The notes below the pieces were generated by a model that was not told where the DNA came from, made no database searches, and saw only the letters and a list, made by a program, of their open reading frames with translations. From Dendrolimus kikuchii (lineage: Eukaryota > Arthropoda > Insecta > Lepidoptera > Lasiocampidae): 64,000 bases of DNA. Position 1 is the first letter of the stretch, and each line of letters opens with the position of its first letter. Of the stretch, positions 1 to 10,683 are shown piece after piece. The stretch is taken from assembly GCA_019925095.2 (NCBI GenBank), contig CM034401.1:8343838-8407837 (forward strand). Reading direction: 5' to 3'. Made by a program: the position numbers and the translations under genes.

Positions 1-171
1 TATTCTTCCGTAACATTAATTCGATGTATAATTTTTGAAGTAATACTTCTTATGGACATGGTGGAGAAAATTATTAGGGTCTTAAAAAGTGTCATTTTTC
101 TTGCAGCGTTTTACTACTGGACGAAGTATGTGCAGTAGTTTTTTGAAAATTTAACAAAATCGGCCAAGTGC
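1..171. other. AT-rich flank, nothing recognised
   Basis: Short AT-rich stretch left of the Harbinger palindrome. No open frame or repeat end was recognised. The palindrome begins sharply at CTAAGT (172-177). Confidence 0.4.
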
Positions 172-1048
172 CTAAGTATTCATTCACGTTGACACGCGGG
201 CGCGGTAGCGGGCGCGGTGGCAGGCGCGGGCGCGGTGGCAGGCGCGGGCGCGGTAGACGTAGCGAGTTCGTGTTCACATTGGCCGCCAGGCGTTTGCGCG
301 AGTTTTTGTGTTTTCAGAGATAGAAAATATGGACGACGATCTTTTATTTTTAATTGAAAATTCATATCTAAAGTGGGAGATGATAAAAATTAGATTTGGT
401 GTGCACGAAATTAATAAAGAAAGAGAACGGTATGGTGAATTCCATACTTTATATAGTAATTTGAGAGATCATCCTTCAAGATTTTTTGGACATAACAGGA
501 TGACTGTTAACTGTTTTGATTACGTATTGGATTCAATAAGGAGTGAGATATCAAATGAAGACACAAATTTTCATAAAAGCATAAAGCCCGAAGAATGACT
601 ATTTGTAACTATAAGGTGAGTTTAAAAAAAAACATAGTTAATTATCATTTTTTTATCAGGATACATAATAACAGTAATTCAAATTCAAACAAGGTTCGTT
701 AACATTTTTTGAAGAGGCTTTTGGGGATAGCAGGAGTTAAATTATTAACTCCCGCAATTTCCAAAAATCTAATATAAAAATCAAAATAATACTGGACGCC
801 CTGGACGGTTTTTGCCGTTGTATTGTGTCGTATACCGATAAAATGCGTTAGTATATATATTATGACTGTTGACTCTATACCCGTATATATAAAGTACTCT
901 GTCATTCATACTGGTTGAACTTACCTGACGTCGCGATTGAATCGCGCGCTTCGCCGCTAGTTCAACGTGAACACACGCATACAACTCATGCGTTTGTATT
1001 GCCGCGAGCGAAACGCGCGCGCCAGTCGCTAGCTTGCCCGCTACTTAG
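172..1048 (+). mobile_element. Harbinger-derived element, inner block lacking both terminal repeats (palindrome left arm)
   Basis: This block is an inverted copy of 1154-2030: positions on the two arms add up to about 2202 with only a few small indels. It starts at CTAAGT and stops at ACTTAG (1043-1048), exactly where the long terminal inverted repeats of the neighbouring complete element would begin, so it is the element interior without its ends. It holds GC-rich subterminal repeats built on GCGGGCGCGGT (about 190-255), a broken transposase start (308-598), a splice-donor-like GGTGAG after it, and the 3' non-coding part. Assignment to PIF/Harbinger rests on the encoded peptide. Confidence 0.7.
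308..598 (+). pseudogene. PIF/Harbinger transposase-like protein, N-terminal exon remnant (left arm)
   Basis: A 96-residue frame beginning shortly after the GC-rich leader. The central segment (HTLYSNLRDHPSRFFG, then RMTVNCFDYVL, then EDTNFHKSIKPEE) matches the N-terminal part of arthropod Harbinger-type nuclease proteins, which lies upstream of the DDE catalytic domain. The frame ends in TGA where the family usually has a basic residue (CGA-to-TGA is the simplest change). After the stop the expected hydrophobic residues (LFVTI) can still be read up to a GTGAG donor. The DDE domain is absent, so no active transposase is possible. The start is the first ATG in the frame. Confidence 0.7.
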
Positions 1049-2116
1049 TGTTCAAACACGTTGACTCGCGGGCGCGGTAGCGGGCGCAGTCGCGAAATAA
1101 CAAACATATGGCGTAATATCCAAGTGTTCACGTTGCGAAATGTACGCGCGGTCTAAGTAGCGGGCAAGCTAGCGACTGGCGCGCGCGTTCCGCTCGCGGC
1201 AATATCAAACGCATGAGTTGTATGCATGTGTTCACGTTGAACTAGCGGCGAAGCGCGCGATTCATTCGCGACGTCAGGTAAGTTCAACCAGTATGAACGA
1301 CAAAGTACTTTATATATACGGGTATAGAGTCAACAGTCATAATATATATACTAACGCACTTTATCGGTATACGACACAATACAACGGCAAAAACCGTCCA
1401 GGGCGTCCAGTATTATTTTGATTTTTATATTAGATTTTTGGAAATTGCGGGAGTTAATAATTTAACTCCTGCTATCCCCAAAAGCCTTTTCAAAAAATGT
1501 TAACGAACCTTGTTTGAATTTGAATTACTGTTATTATGTATCCTGATAAAAAAAATGATAATTAACTTTGTTTTTTTTAAACTCACCTTATAGTTATAAA
1601 TAGTCATTCTTCGGGCTTTATGCTTTTATGAAAATTTGTGTCTTCTTTTGAAATCTCACTCCTTATTGAAGCCAATACGTAATCTAAACAGTTAACAGTC
1701 ATTCTGGTATATCCAAAAAATATTGAAGGATGGTCGCTCAAATTACTATATAAAGTATGAAATTTCCCATACCGTTCTCTTTCTTTATTAATTTCGTGCA
1801 CACCAAATCTAATTTTTATCATCTCCCACTTCAGATATGAATTTTCAATAAAAAATAAAAAATCGTCGTCCATATTTTCGATCTCTGAAAACACAAAAAA
1901 TCGCGTAAACGCCTGGCGGCCAACGTGTACACGAACTTGCTACGTCTACCGCGCCCGCGCCCGCCACCGCGCCCGCCACCGTGCCCGCTACCGCGTCCGC
2001 GAGTTAACGTGAATAAACACTTAGACCGCGCGTGCATTTCGCAACGTAAACACTTGGATATTACGCCATTTGTTTGTTATTTCGCGACCGCGCCCGCGAG
2101 TCAACGTGTTTGAACA
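1049..2116 (-). mobile_element. Non-autonomous Harbinger-like element with about 100-bp terminal inverted repeats
   Basis: The two ends are inverted copies: TGTTCAAACACGTTGACTCG at 1049 and its complement ending at 2116. Similarity continues for about 100 bp inward on both sides, including the GCGAAATAACAAA and ATATCCAAGTGTT blocks. Between the ends lie a transposase start (1604-1894, minus strand) and the same non-coding interior as the left arm. The element is about 1.07 kb, far shorter than an autonomous Harbinger. No clean 3-bp target duplication is visible (TAG on the left, TAT on the right), as expected if the left side joins the inverted copy rather than host DNA. Confidence 0.7.
1604..1894 (-). 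pseudogene. PIF/Harbinger transposase-like protein, N-terminal exon remnant (right arm)
   Basis: The mirror copy of the frame at 308-598, 96 residues with about ten substitutions between the two (for example LRDHPSRFFGHN against LSDHPSIFFGYT). It ends at the same TGA and is followed by the same GTGAG donor-like site. The shared nonsense codon shows both arms descend from an already inactivated copy. No catalytic DDE domain follows. Confidence 0.7.
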
Positions 2117-2966
2117 TATAGTCATGACTACAGAAGAGTAATCAAATTCGGTGTATGTTTAAACCCGCTACGATATAATTTTAATATGTGTGCTAGACCC
2201 CAATACTTCAAAATGCCACCGTATTCGAATTACAAAACAAATAAACAGTTCTTATAATATTTATAAAATATATTTGTATGGATTTACTGAGAGCATAAAG
2301 AAAATCGTCTGAAGTTTTAAATTTAATTAAGAAAATCTCTTTAAAAACTCTAAAAACGATTTAAGTAACACTTATTGAACGAATTGTGCACTACTTGTCA
2401 TACCCATAACAAGTTCTTCGTATCCTATTATTATAGATGATGGAATACAACACGTTTCAGCTCTTTTAACCATCAAATATATTCCATGCCACATCCCGAA
2501 AATGGTTTGCTCATAAATCTTGCAACAACATCCGCACTATACACGAAATGACAAACGCAGTTCCTTAGACCCTTTTTCATTTACACGATGTGTAAAGAAA
2601 TGTAATAGAAAAATAAATAGAATATAGTTAGCGAAGGGCCTGTGTTTGAGTAAAATGAATATAAAACAAGAACCTGTTTCCTTAGTAATTTTGGGAACAT
2701 CTAAATGAGTTATAGATTTTAGATGGAGCCGAACTAATTATCCATTTGATAATGGTGTTTTATTCTCACATTTTCTTTGAGATGGCCATTCAATACCAAC
2801 TAATATTATAAATATAAATTATATAAATATTGGGATTATAAAAAACAGTGGTTTTAATTTTTTTTAACGAGCTGATAAATCACGTATAACTGTTGTGAAT
2901 AAGAGTGAATGTTTCAAAGTACTATATTTTTAATGCAGGTCTATTGAATTGAATATTCTTTAAAGA
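2117..2966. other. No gene recognised
   Basis: AT-rich sequence without long frames or repeat ends that I recognise. Confidence 0.4.
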
Positions 2967-3277
2967 TTTTTTTTTATTGCAGGAGATCAGCAGCCAGGCA
3001 GACGGCCCACTTGATGAAAAGCGGTTACCATCGCCTATGGACTTTGCAACACCAAAGGTGCTAAAATGCGCTGCTGCTCTCTTAAGGGAGACTGGAACCT
3101 GGTCACTAATGCCGGAACACAACTCAAGGTTGTTATGGCGACATACTTTAGACCAGGGGTGGTAGCCATCCAGTCGGGCAAATGCCCTACCACCTGGCTG
3201 TGGGTTGTTAAGTCGCCTCTTACGACAAGCCGCCCGGCCGCAGGAAATTGTATTCTTTCTCCGTTCCTGCACGGATA
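2967..3277 (-). mobile_element. S300 repeat, full length
   Basis: Reference copy of the most frequent repeat here. Read on the minus strand it starts ATCCGTGCAGGAACGGAG, passes through CGTAAGAGGCGAC, GGATGGCTACCACC and GTTCCGGCATTAGTGAC, and ends GGTAACCGCTTTTCATCAAGTGGGC (split here as GGTAACCGC and CATCAAGTGGGC) then TGCAATAAA plus poly-A. The tail resembles the 3' ends of lepidopteran CR1/Zenon-type LINEs and Metulj-like SINEs. No tRNA box A/B head is visible. All frames across it are spurious. Confidence 0.75.
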
Positions 3278-3337
3278 AATATGAATTAAGACTTATGTTA
3301 ATTGTTGTTTATAAATTGACATAGATAGATAGACATA

Positions 3338-3545
3338 AATACCTGAATATACAATGTAAGTTAAACAAGTTACGCTTTTTTAATATCTAATATACAATAT
3401 ACAACTATGGGGCTAATTTCGGGTAGCCAGACCATAGCAAATAGCAGAAAGTTCGTTCAGAAGATCTACTATGTCAGGAATTGATATCAGAACCTCAGCG
3501 TTCCAGTGCAGAGCAGATCTTAGATCATTAAACTACTTCAACAAA
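3338..3545 (-). mobile_element. SINE-A, old degraded copy
   Basis: Diverged match to the copies at 5700, 27706 and 35292: AAGTTACGCTT, GGGGC-AATT-CGGGTAGCCAGACCATAG and CCTCAGCGTTCCAGTG remain in order. The box B region and tRNA-like head are heavily mutated. Confidence 0.55.
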
Positions 3546-4079
3546 TTTTTACATCAAAAAGCATACCTAACGCGAAATATTCTTCGTTATAAATAGGTCT
3601 AATTCTATAACCTGCATTATAATTGCAATGCAAAAGAAATTCCATGTCAAACTAAATAAGAAAAAGTTTTCGGGTCCTCTCGAGAACGAGTGTACGTCAG
3701 TTTTAGACAAATAAGGAAGGAAGGAAGGAACCATTTTCCGTTCTGAATGAACCGCTCTGAACTACTCGCAATGAGAAAAAATAATGCTAAAGAATTTTCT
3801 TCTTATTCGGGTTCTGTACTTCTGTTTGATATTAGTGAGTTAGGACGATGACTTTAGTTTTAGTTATGGTCTTGTAACAAAGCAAAGCCTTTAAGCAACG
3901 TTGTATTCCATTAATTATTATTTTTAAATTGAACCTCAGCAAAATAGGGACTAGGACACAATGACATGTTGGAATAAACTCAAACATTACGTTACATATA
4001 TAAGAACTTTTATTTTATAATACTACTATAAAGGTTCGCTTTTGACCGCTATCCAGCCCGATGTAGAATTAAACGATTT

Positions 4080-4515
4080 AAGATGGAGCACGCTTAAGTT
4101 ATCTTGACGTACCTTACCTCGTACTTTTCACACGGATCTTGAAAACGTTCAGGTTGTAAGTATCGAGAAAGAACGACTCTGGCGATGAGTTCCATTCTTC
4201 TGCAGTACGCATAATAAAGATGAATGCAAAGCATTTCGTTTGTATAGATGAAATATTCGGTGCCAAATGCCGCTACATCTAGTTATTCGATGATGGAAGA
4301 AAGAGGGTGGGATCAGATCAAAGAGCTTCATTGCACACTCTCCAAGGTGTACCCGATAGAAAATTGATAAGCTGGCAAACCTGCATTGATATTCGAGACT
4401 TTGAATTTTGTCATCGAAAAGCTGGACGTTGCCAACCAACCTCGCTCGCTCGCCGGTCAATCCACTCCAGTGCTAGTAGAGCCTATAGAACAGGCGAATG
4501 TAGGCTTTAAAAATC
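4080..4515 (-). pseudogene. Non-LTR retrotransposon (CR1/Jockey-like) reverse transcriptase C-terminus, broken
   Basis: The minus-strand frame 4149-4460 contains the block LSIFYRVHLGECAMKLFDLI followed by PPSFFHHRITR, which is the very C-terminal part of ORF2 in arthropod CR1/Jockey-type LINEs. The usual ending (YNL-FK-RVK then RAPS) can be read at lower coordinates down to about 4085 after a frameshift. Upstream sequence to about 4515 looks related but has stops. The polymerase core is missing, as expected of a 5'-truncated old insertion. The clade within CR1/Jockey is uncertain. Confidence 0.65.
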
Positions 4516-5127
4516 TGTGATAATAGTTGTACAGCATACTAAATTATGTGTATTGTTTCGGATAAGAAGCTTCGTATACAGATAAGTTCCTTTAATCATA
4601 TAATGATATATTATAATTTTACTTTGACGTTGTAACGTTTTGTAATGTTGAAATTAGGCGGATTACCAAATTAAATTAATTTAAGTAAAAACCACAGATC
4701 AGAAAGGACATGAGGGTATTCAGTGAAATTGAACGATTTAAGTTTGTACATAGATACATATATAGATCACTTTGGATGATTCATTCAAATTGAAAGACAG
4801 AAATGAAACGCCTAATATCAGCTTGTTAAAAAGTGTCTCAGTTGATTGAATTTATTAATATTATTACAGGTTTTTATGTCTCGCTAAATAATATATTTTT
4901 AAGGTAGTTTGTAAGGCACATTTAAATGCTAGAAATCGCAACCGAGATTTCTAAATATAACTGAATTAGGCGGGCCGGCGCTTAAACCACAAATGTTTAT
5001 TAGTTTACTGGGTCTAGACAGAAGTGGTATAACTAGATTTTTATTTTTCCACGAAGTTGCTGGTATTTATAAATTATGAACACACTAGGGTATGAGACTC
5101 GGTTGCACCATATCTGATACTTCTCGT

Positions 5128-5130
<3 letters not shown>
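4516..5130. other. No gene recognised
   Basis: AT-rich DNA between a LINE remnant and a microsatellite; no frame or repeat end identified. Confidence 0.4.

Positions 5131-5211
<81 letters not shown>
5131..5211. repeat. (TA)n microsatellite
   Basis: About 40 uninterrupted TA units, directly abutting the 5' side of a short Helitron. Confidence 0.95.
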
Positions 5212-5216
<5 letters not shown>

Positions 5217-5410
5217 CCTATATTATAAAGAGGAAAGATTTATATTTTTGTATGTTTGTAACGAATAAACTCGGAAACTACGATTTCAAAAATTCTTTCA
5301 CCTTTAGAATGCTACATTATCCCCGAGTAACATAGGCTATATTTATACGTTTATCCCAATATGTTTAAAAAATAAATGTCCACCCGTGCGAAGCCGGGAC
5401 GCGCCGCTAG
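5212..5410 (+). mobile_element. Short non-autonomous Helitron
   Basis: The left end contains the lepidopteran Helitron start-like CTATATTATAAAGAGGAAAG. The right end has a hairpin-forming CCCGTGCGAAGCCGGG followed by CGCCGCTAG and a T. CTAG at 5407-5410 next to T fits Helitron insertion between A and T. The canonical 5' TC is not clear, probably altered by the adjoining TA array. Confidence 0.65.
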
Positions 5411-5699
5411 TCAAACATAAAGTCTAGTTTTCTGATTCGGTTTTTCAAACTGGTGTGGCATGTAGCTCCTGTTTCTAAAATCTCGTAACCATTTCGGCGA
5501 ATTCATCCATCAATTGTTGTTTGCCTGTCCGTTTCCTATGTTACGCCATATTCAATAAAAACTACGGGATCTATATGGCAGAGACGTGTCAATTTTCTAT
5601 ATGCCGTTGTAAAATGATGTATGTATTGAAATGGCGAAAAATAATAAAATGTAAAGTAAATAGTAAATACTGTAACGACTTTAAACCTCTTAAGTCGTT

Positions 5700-5945
5700 A
5701 ATATAATAATAATAATCGGCAAACAAACAAACACATTGTATATCCCCAAATTAAGCAAGTTACGCTTGTGTTATGGGTAATATACAACGGACTACTCTGG
5801 GGCCGATCCCAGACACCCAGACCATAGTAAATAACGGAGAAAATACATTTCCGAAATTTACTATACCAGTAATCGAACCCGGAACCTCTGCGTTGCAGTG
5901 TGGAACGCCGGCAAAGGCTTAGCCCGCTCAACCACAGAGTCCGTC
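5700..5945 (-). mobile_element. SINE-A (tRNA-derived SINE)
   Basis: On the minus strand the head resembles a tRNA with a long variable arm (leucine or serine type): box A-like TGGTTGAGCGGG and box B-like GGGTTCGATTACTGG. A conserved body follows (ACCATAGTAAATAACGG in plus-strand reading), and the tail is (ATT)n at 5702-5714. The internal box A/B arrangement indicates an RNA polymerase III promoter. No clear target duplication. Confidence 0.8.
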
Positions 5946-6570
5946 TAATGCTAGTTAGGGGTGGCCACAATACGTGTAAGTAGGAGATAAAATATTTCTG
6001 TAATGTACAGAGAAAAAAATGTACAGAGTTAAAGTAGAAATGTACACAGGCATGCTGTGTATCGTAAGATAGCTTTTCAAACATCATAACGATGGTTCTT
6101 AGTGTTGTTATTTCAGTTAAAAATGCTGAGGTATCCGCTTAATAATTCGTGAGTAGTATCCAACTTTTAAGCATTTAATTTTCAAAATATGAAGTCGAAC
6201 ATTCAAAGTGATAGAGATTTAACAAAACTCTTAACGAAAATTATATTCCAAACAAGTGCTTTCGGTCAAAGATGTTCTTCGTAGTCAAAGTTTTTTTTTA
6301 TAAATGAAGTATTTAAGAAGATATACTTCATTAATTTTACCATCTAATCTAAAAAGACTAATAAGTTAATTAAATATAACCTAAATTAATAAAAGTATTC
6401 TTACGTAACTAAAGTACAAAAGCAATAGATAATTTATAGAATCATGTATTGTGCGTGGACTGATATGCAACTGGACGATGGTATCTTTTTAAAACGTGAA
6501 AAATAAATGCCTACTATATTTTTATTAGCGTTTAAAGCCTTTTTAATTCTTATGACTCACAAATTAGACG
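5946..6570. other. No gene recognised
   Basis: AT-rich, with a T-run near 6290; no repeat or coding signal identified. Confidence 0.4.
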
Positions 6571-6756
6571 TTCAAGTTCAAATTCCAAAGTTTTTATTCA
6601 AAATAAATTCCACTGGAGAACACTTTTTGAAGGTCATACGTGTAAGTAAAAATTTCAATTTACTTCTAATTCCTAGCACACTGCTTCACAGCGTGTTATT
6701 GCAGTTAGAGGGAAGAATTGACAAGAAATTCCTCAGTAACACATTTAGCTAAAAAA
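6571..6756 (+). repeat. Repeat Y (LINE 3'-UTR-like)
   Basis: Matches the inverted copy at 41975-42148: CCACTGGAGAACACTTTTTG, then AAGGTCATAC, AGCGTGTTATT and CCTCAGTAACAC occur in the same order. The block ending near AGAAATTCC-CAGTAACAC resembles 3' untranslated ends of lepidopteran LINEs. The frame at 6507-6752 is not a gene. Confidence 0.55.
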
Positions 6757-8184
6757 ATTTTTTTTTATATGTCTTTCATCTATTTAGCGACTCGTGGTAA
6801 ATGTCCATAAAGAATCTTCTCTATCTTGTCTCGATTTTATTGTATAGCTTCTTTAAACACATAGGACCCACACAGTATTTTTCCAATACGACACTCACCA
6901 CCTTTCGAACAGAATTTGTCGACGTAATACAATTTACTAACGGAACCCCAAAACCGAGACGTCACAGGAACCGAAGAGGTTTTATTATTAAGTTAGACCG
7001 GTCAAGGAGACGGTACCACAGACGGTTGGTCGTAGTGCATTGCTTTCTCGCGTCTCTGTATAAACCTAAGGTATAGTCGAACCAGCATTGTATACTGTAG
7101 AAAGCGAAGAGACCTTTGCTTCGAATAATAGAGTTATGTAAGCTGAATTTTCGTAAGGTACATTGCAAAAATTGTTAGAACTTTGTTAGGTGTGTCTGGA
7201 ATTGGTATTTGCTTTCCATTTTAAAGGAAGCTTAGTAAACATAATAGATATCTTTTGTCAAATACTTCTTTTATAACTGAAATTTATTTAAACATCTACC
7301 TATATACCAAAAATTACATCGAAGCCATTGAATGATCTTATATTTCTTCAAAATAATACACCTTTTATATATTTACACTACAACACTTTAAAATACTCAA
7401 ATTATATAAGAAAATTCAAAAGTTATACACAGGTTTATAAATAAGAGTCGTTCACAGATTGTGACTGGCGGGGAACGTTTCCACAATGCCGGCCGCATTT
7501 CTACGTTGGACAACAAAACTAATGCATTGCCCTAAGTCATGGCCCGAGAATATTAAAAATGAGAACCATCTAATGCAAAACATTTAATTGTAAAAAGCAC
7601 TTAAATACTAAATTATTTATTGGCGTTTTTCTGACTTTTGATCGTTTTATTATTTTAAATACTCTTTTAGTTAACAAAACATTGGATTTTTTTTGTCTGA
7701 TTTGGTCTAAAACTATAGTTTAAATGACAAAAAGAGAAACAAGATCTGTAACACCATATGATTTAGCAGCTTTCAAAGTTACCGACCTTTATATTTATGG
7801 CTTATTAGTTATGATAATAAGGAAAGAATAAAACTTAAATAAAAAATAATTATTTCTTTTTCTATCTTTCATAGATAATTTTAATCACCAATCTTATATT
7901 ATTGCAATAGGTACTGTCAAAAACGTTGTTTTATCTGAGTTATATTGAACTATTTATACATACCTTCATACTGAATTCTCACGTGGGTGAATGGCGCGAC
8001 CAGCCGTGTCAATTTTAATGAACGTTTAGCCGTTCATAATGGAGTGTGTTAGATGAATTATCAGCTTTGGACCTTATTGTGACGTTGATTGCTTCTCGGC
8101 GTGATTTTGTGTTGGATTTAATTAAAATTATAAACACGATTTATAATTAAAACGCGTGATAATAACATTGCGTAATTAATTTGA
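6757..8184. other. No gene recognised
   Basis: Mostly AT-rich. A slightly GC-richer patch at 6900-7100 and another at 7450-7550 could be unique sequence or old repeat; I cannot assign either. Confidence 0.35.
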
Positions 8185-8275
8185 CGTAAACATGTATTAT
8201 ATTGTTCAGGTTGCCTGGAAGAGATCACTTTAAGCGATAAGACCGCCTTTTGTTTTGCCGTTAAATCATTGTAAT
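8185..8275 (+). repeat. Lepidopteran repeat end (retroelement 3' region)
   Basis: TTCAGGTTGCCTGGAAGAGA followed by a short hairpin around CACTTTAAGCGATAAGACCGCC is a sequence I associate with a widespread lepidopteran retroelement tail. Family identity is not certain. Confidence 0.4.
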
Positions 8276-8971
8276 TATTTAATCTGTAATTGTTTATTTG
8301 GTGAATTCTGTAATTGTTTTCTATTCTATTCAATTCTATCTTTAACTAGCATTAGTTATTTTTTTTGCATTTCCTCATTTAAATATAGCTTTAACTACGT
8401 GAACATTGCATATAATTTTGTTAAATTAATACATAAAGACCTCATTACTACTGGGTCTATATGGATCAAATTCGACAGTGTTTACCTACTCTATATACAT
8501 GTAAGTAATGGGGGATGGTCACCTAGTTGCGGCTGGGGGATAAAAAACTATGTATGAGTATTGAGAGACATATTTAAACATCATAATGATGTTCCTTAGT
8601 AACTTTATTAAGTTAATAAGTGGGAAGAAAGTGTTTCTAAGTCGTAAAAAGGTTGATCGTCCTTTAATTTTTATATTATGAAGTGGACTTCTTTCAAAAA
8701 CGGAATCTTAATCATATAATTAAAAATAAAATCTACTTCAATTAACATTGGCATAAATAAAATATGTACGTCAAATAGTTTTTGAGATGTGAGGTAGTTT
8801 CGATTAAATATTTTTTAAGGTTATATAGCCCAATGACAAAGCAGTGGACGTTAGTCATTTCTACAGAGCCCTTCATTAAGAATGGAATACATGCACTTAG
8901 CATATTTTTTACGGATAAGGTATAGTTATAGGGCACATTTGTTTATTATGAACAGATCCTAAATCCCACCA
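8276..8971. other. No gene recognised
   Basis: AT-rich; only spurious frames. Confidence 0.4.
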
Positions 8972-8980
8972 AACAAATCC

Positions 8981-9241
8981 TATGACTAAACAGATATACA
9001 ATGCAAAAGTGGATGGATGCAGAAGTCGTGGAAGGCCACGACACACCTTCCATGATCAAATTGATCGTGTACTAGCAGAAGGTGATGTCAGGAGCCTTAA
9101 GAACAGACGAGCGTGCATGACAAGAGTTATGAATGTTAAAGAAGCAAGTGAAGTGTGTAAGAATAAGCCTAAATGGCGCTCTGTTGTTCGTGCTTACTCC
9201 GCAAGGGAACTGGCGTGAAGTTATGTATGTATGTATGTATG
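8981..9241 (+). mobile_element. LINE-T, 5'-truncated 3' end (copy 1)
   Basis: Encodes the last residues of the LINE-T protein (GRPRHTFHDQIDRVLAEGDV then CKNKPKWRSVVRAYSARELA), closing with TGA at 9216-9218, followed by a short 3' region ending in (ATGT)n. It is flanked by a 9-bp duplication AACAAATCC at 8972-8980 and 9242-9250, the hallmark of target-primed reverse transcription. This is the only copy in the window with an undamaged C-terminus. Confidence 0.9.
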
Positions 9242-9416
9242 AACAAATCCGAACTTTTTCAATATAGGTTAAAAGTCCGTGGTTATTATTATTTTTTATA
9301 ACCACCCAAAATTCATTGTATATTTTGAATAATAAATGACATATTCATTTATTATTAAAGATAACTATACCGCACCCTTTTTTACATATTTCTTTAAACG
9401 TGTTTCAAGATATTAA

Positions 9417-9530
9417 AGAAAGTTGATGAAACGACAAGTGTTTGTCAGGATCGTAGCAAGTGGAGATCCATCGTCTGCCTACCCCAACCCCAAAGGGGAA
9501 ACAGCGTGACAATGTGTATCTATGTTCTTT
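9417..9530 (+). mobile_element. LINE-D 3' end
   Basis: One frame reads VCQDRSKWRSIV, followed by sequence like AYP-GK, the C-terminal signature of a LINE family related to LINE-T; similar tails lie at 13640-13712 and 41722-41850. Heavily truncated. Confidence 0.55.
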
Positions 9531-10215
9531 TAAGGTGATCATTTTTTTATAAACAAAATAAAAAATATTATCTGTGCCAGGAAAAACGTTTCTCAAGTAG
9601 ATACTTAATAAAAATTGTTCCTAAACGAATCTTTCTCAATAAAACCTTAATTGAAGAATCTAAAGTAAATTAATTTAATGTAAATAAAACATTTCTCGTT
9701 ATTGTTAACGTAAGAGGGGCGTAAACAAATTTTAATTAAGTCCAAATTCTATATCGGATTGTTGTTACAAAACAGACTTGAGCTTACAAATATTTACAAA
9801 TTCAATGTTGTTTACTTGGTGTCGAACATTTGAACAAATCAAATAATTTTCAGTATTTACGACATAGAACGCTTTTATATTGCCTGAAGTTAGGATTCAT
9901 TACATTTTGATTTTACTAATTGGCTTTTATTAGAATTATTTAGGTGGCTTCGATCGTGTAAATTGCAAAAACCTATCCCACGGAAATCATAGCAATATAA
10001 AAATTATCATCTCCATCCCCATTATTTATATGTGCATATGTGTGTTTTAACGTTTGTATAGTAAATTTATAGTTACTTCTATAAGAAAAGACACTTTTTA
10101 CAACTTTGGAAGCGATTATTTCCCCATCTTTTGACTTAAATAAAAAAACTTACCTAAATTCAAAAACTCAGAGTGAAGATGCACTAACGAAGAGTCGAGG
10201 CGTCAATATAAAAAT
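9531..10215. other. No gene recognised
   Basis: AT-rich DNA without recognised features. Confidence 0.4.
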
Positions 10216-10219
10216 ATAT

Positions 10220-10679
10220 TATTACAACCTAGCCCCCCGACAAAAACAAATTCCACGGAGCACGCTATTACCTGCCGCCATTTGAACCAATTGTAATACC
10301 TTTATGATTGTTATTTTGTTTACTTAGTTATTGGTTATTGTGGAGAACAGCCTATTGTACTCTTTTATGGCCGCTTGCAGGCATAATTAACCATTACGAT
10401 TTCTAGTAAATTAAGTCAACGATACGGGCGGGCAAACTTCTATTTGTGGAGTATAAAACGACGGCAGGATGGAGAGAGGAGGCAGTCAAAGCGATAACAC
10501 AAGCAAGGCAAGACGTGTGTACATTTAGTGACGGACTTTGCGCGTGTTGAATTGTGAATTACCTTTGAACCGATTGGGTTCAGTTATATTTGTACCTGTG
10601 TTATACGTGTTTGTATAGTTCTTATAAATTCTATAGTAATTCCAACGGCATTTTTAATTCGAGTCTCACACTCGTAACA
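10220..10679 (+). mobile_element. Solo LTR, ATAT-targeting family (copy 1)
   Basis: 460 bp starting TATTACAACCTAG and ending CTCGTAACA, against the family ends TGTTACAACCTAGG and ACTCGTAACA. It is flanked by ATAT on both sides (10216-10219 and 10680-10683), a 4-bp duplication typical of Ty3/gypsy-type integration. It carries a TATA box at 10452-10458. No internal gag or pol follows, so it is a solo LTR left by recombination. Confidence 0.85.
10452..10483 (+). promoter_or_regulatory. LTR promoter (TATA box and putative start)
   Basis: TATAAAA at 10452-10458 with a CAGTCA-like initiator about 30 bp downstream inside the LTR. The polyadenylation signal AATAAA, seen in sister LTRs as TTTATT on the plus strand, is mutated to TATAAA in this copy. 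Confidence 0.45.
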
Positions 10680-10683
10680 ATAT

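Noticed and set aside
781..1421. Mirrored 67-codon frames at 781-984 (minus) and 1218-1421 (plus)
   Set aside because: They are identical because of the palindrome, and the content does not resemble the Harbinger Myb-like second protein; no other support.
2922..3278. Frames on both strands of S300 copies that look conserved across the window
   Set aside because: The apparent conservation comes from repeat copies, both strands are open, and frames start and stop at different places in each copy.
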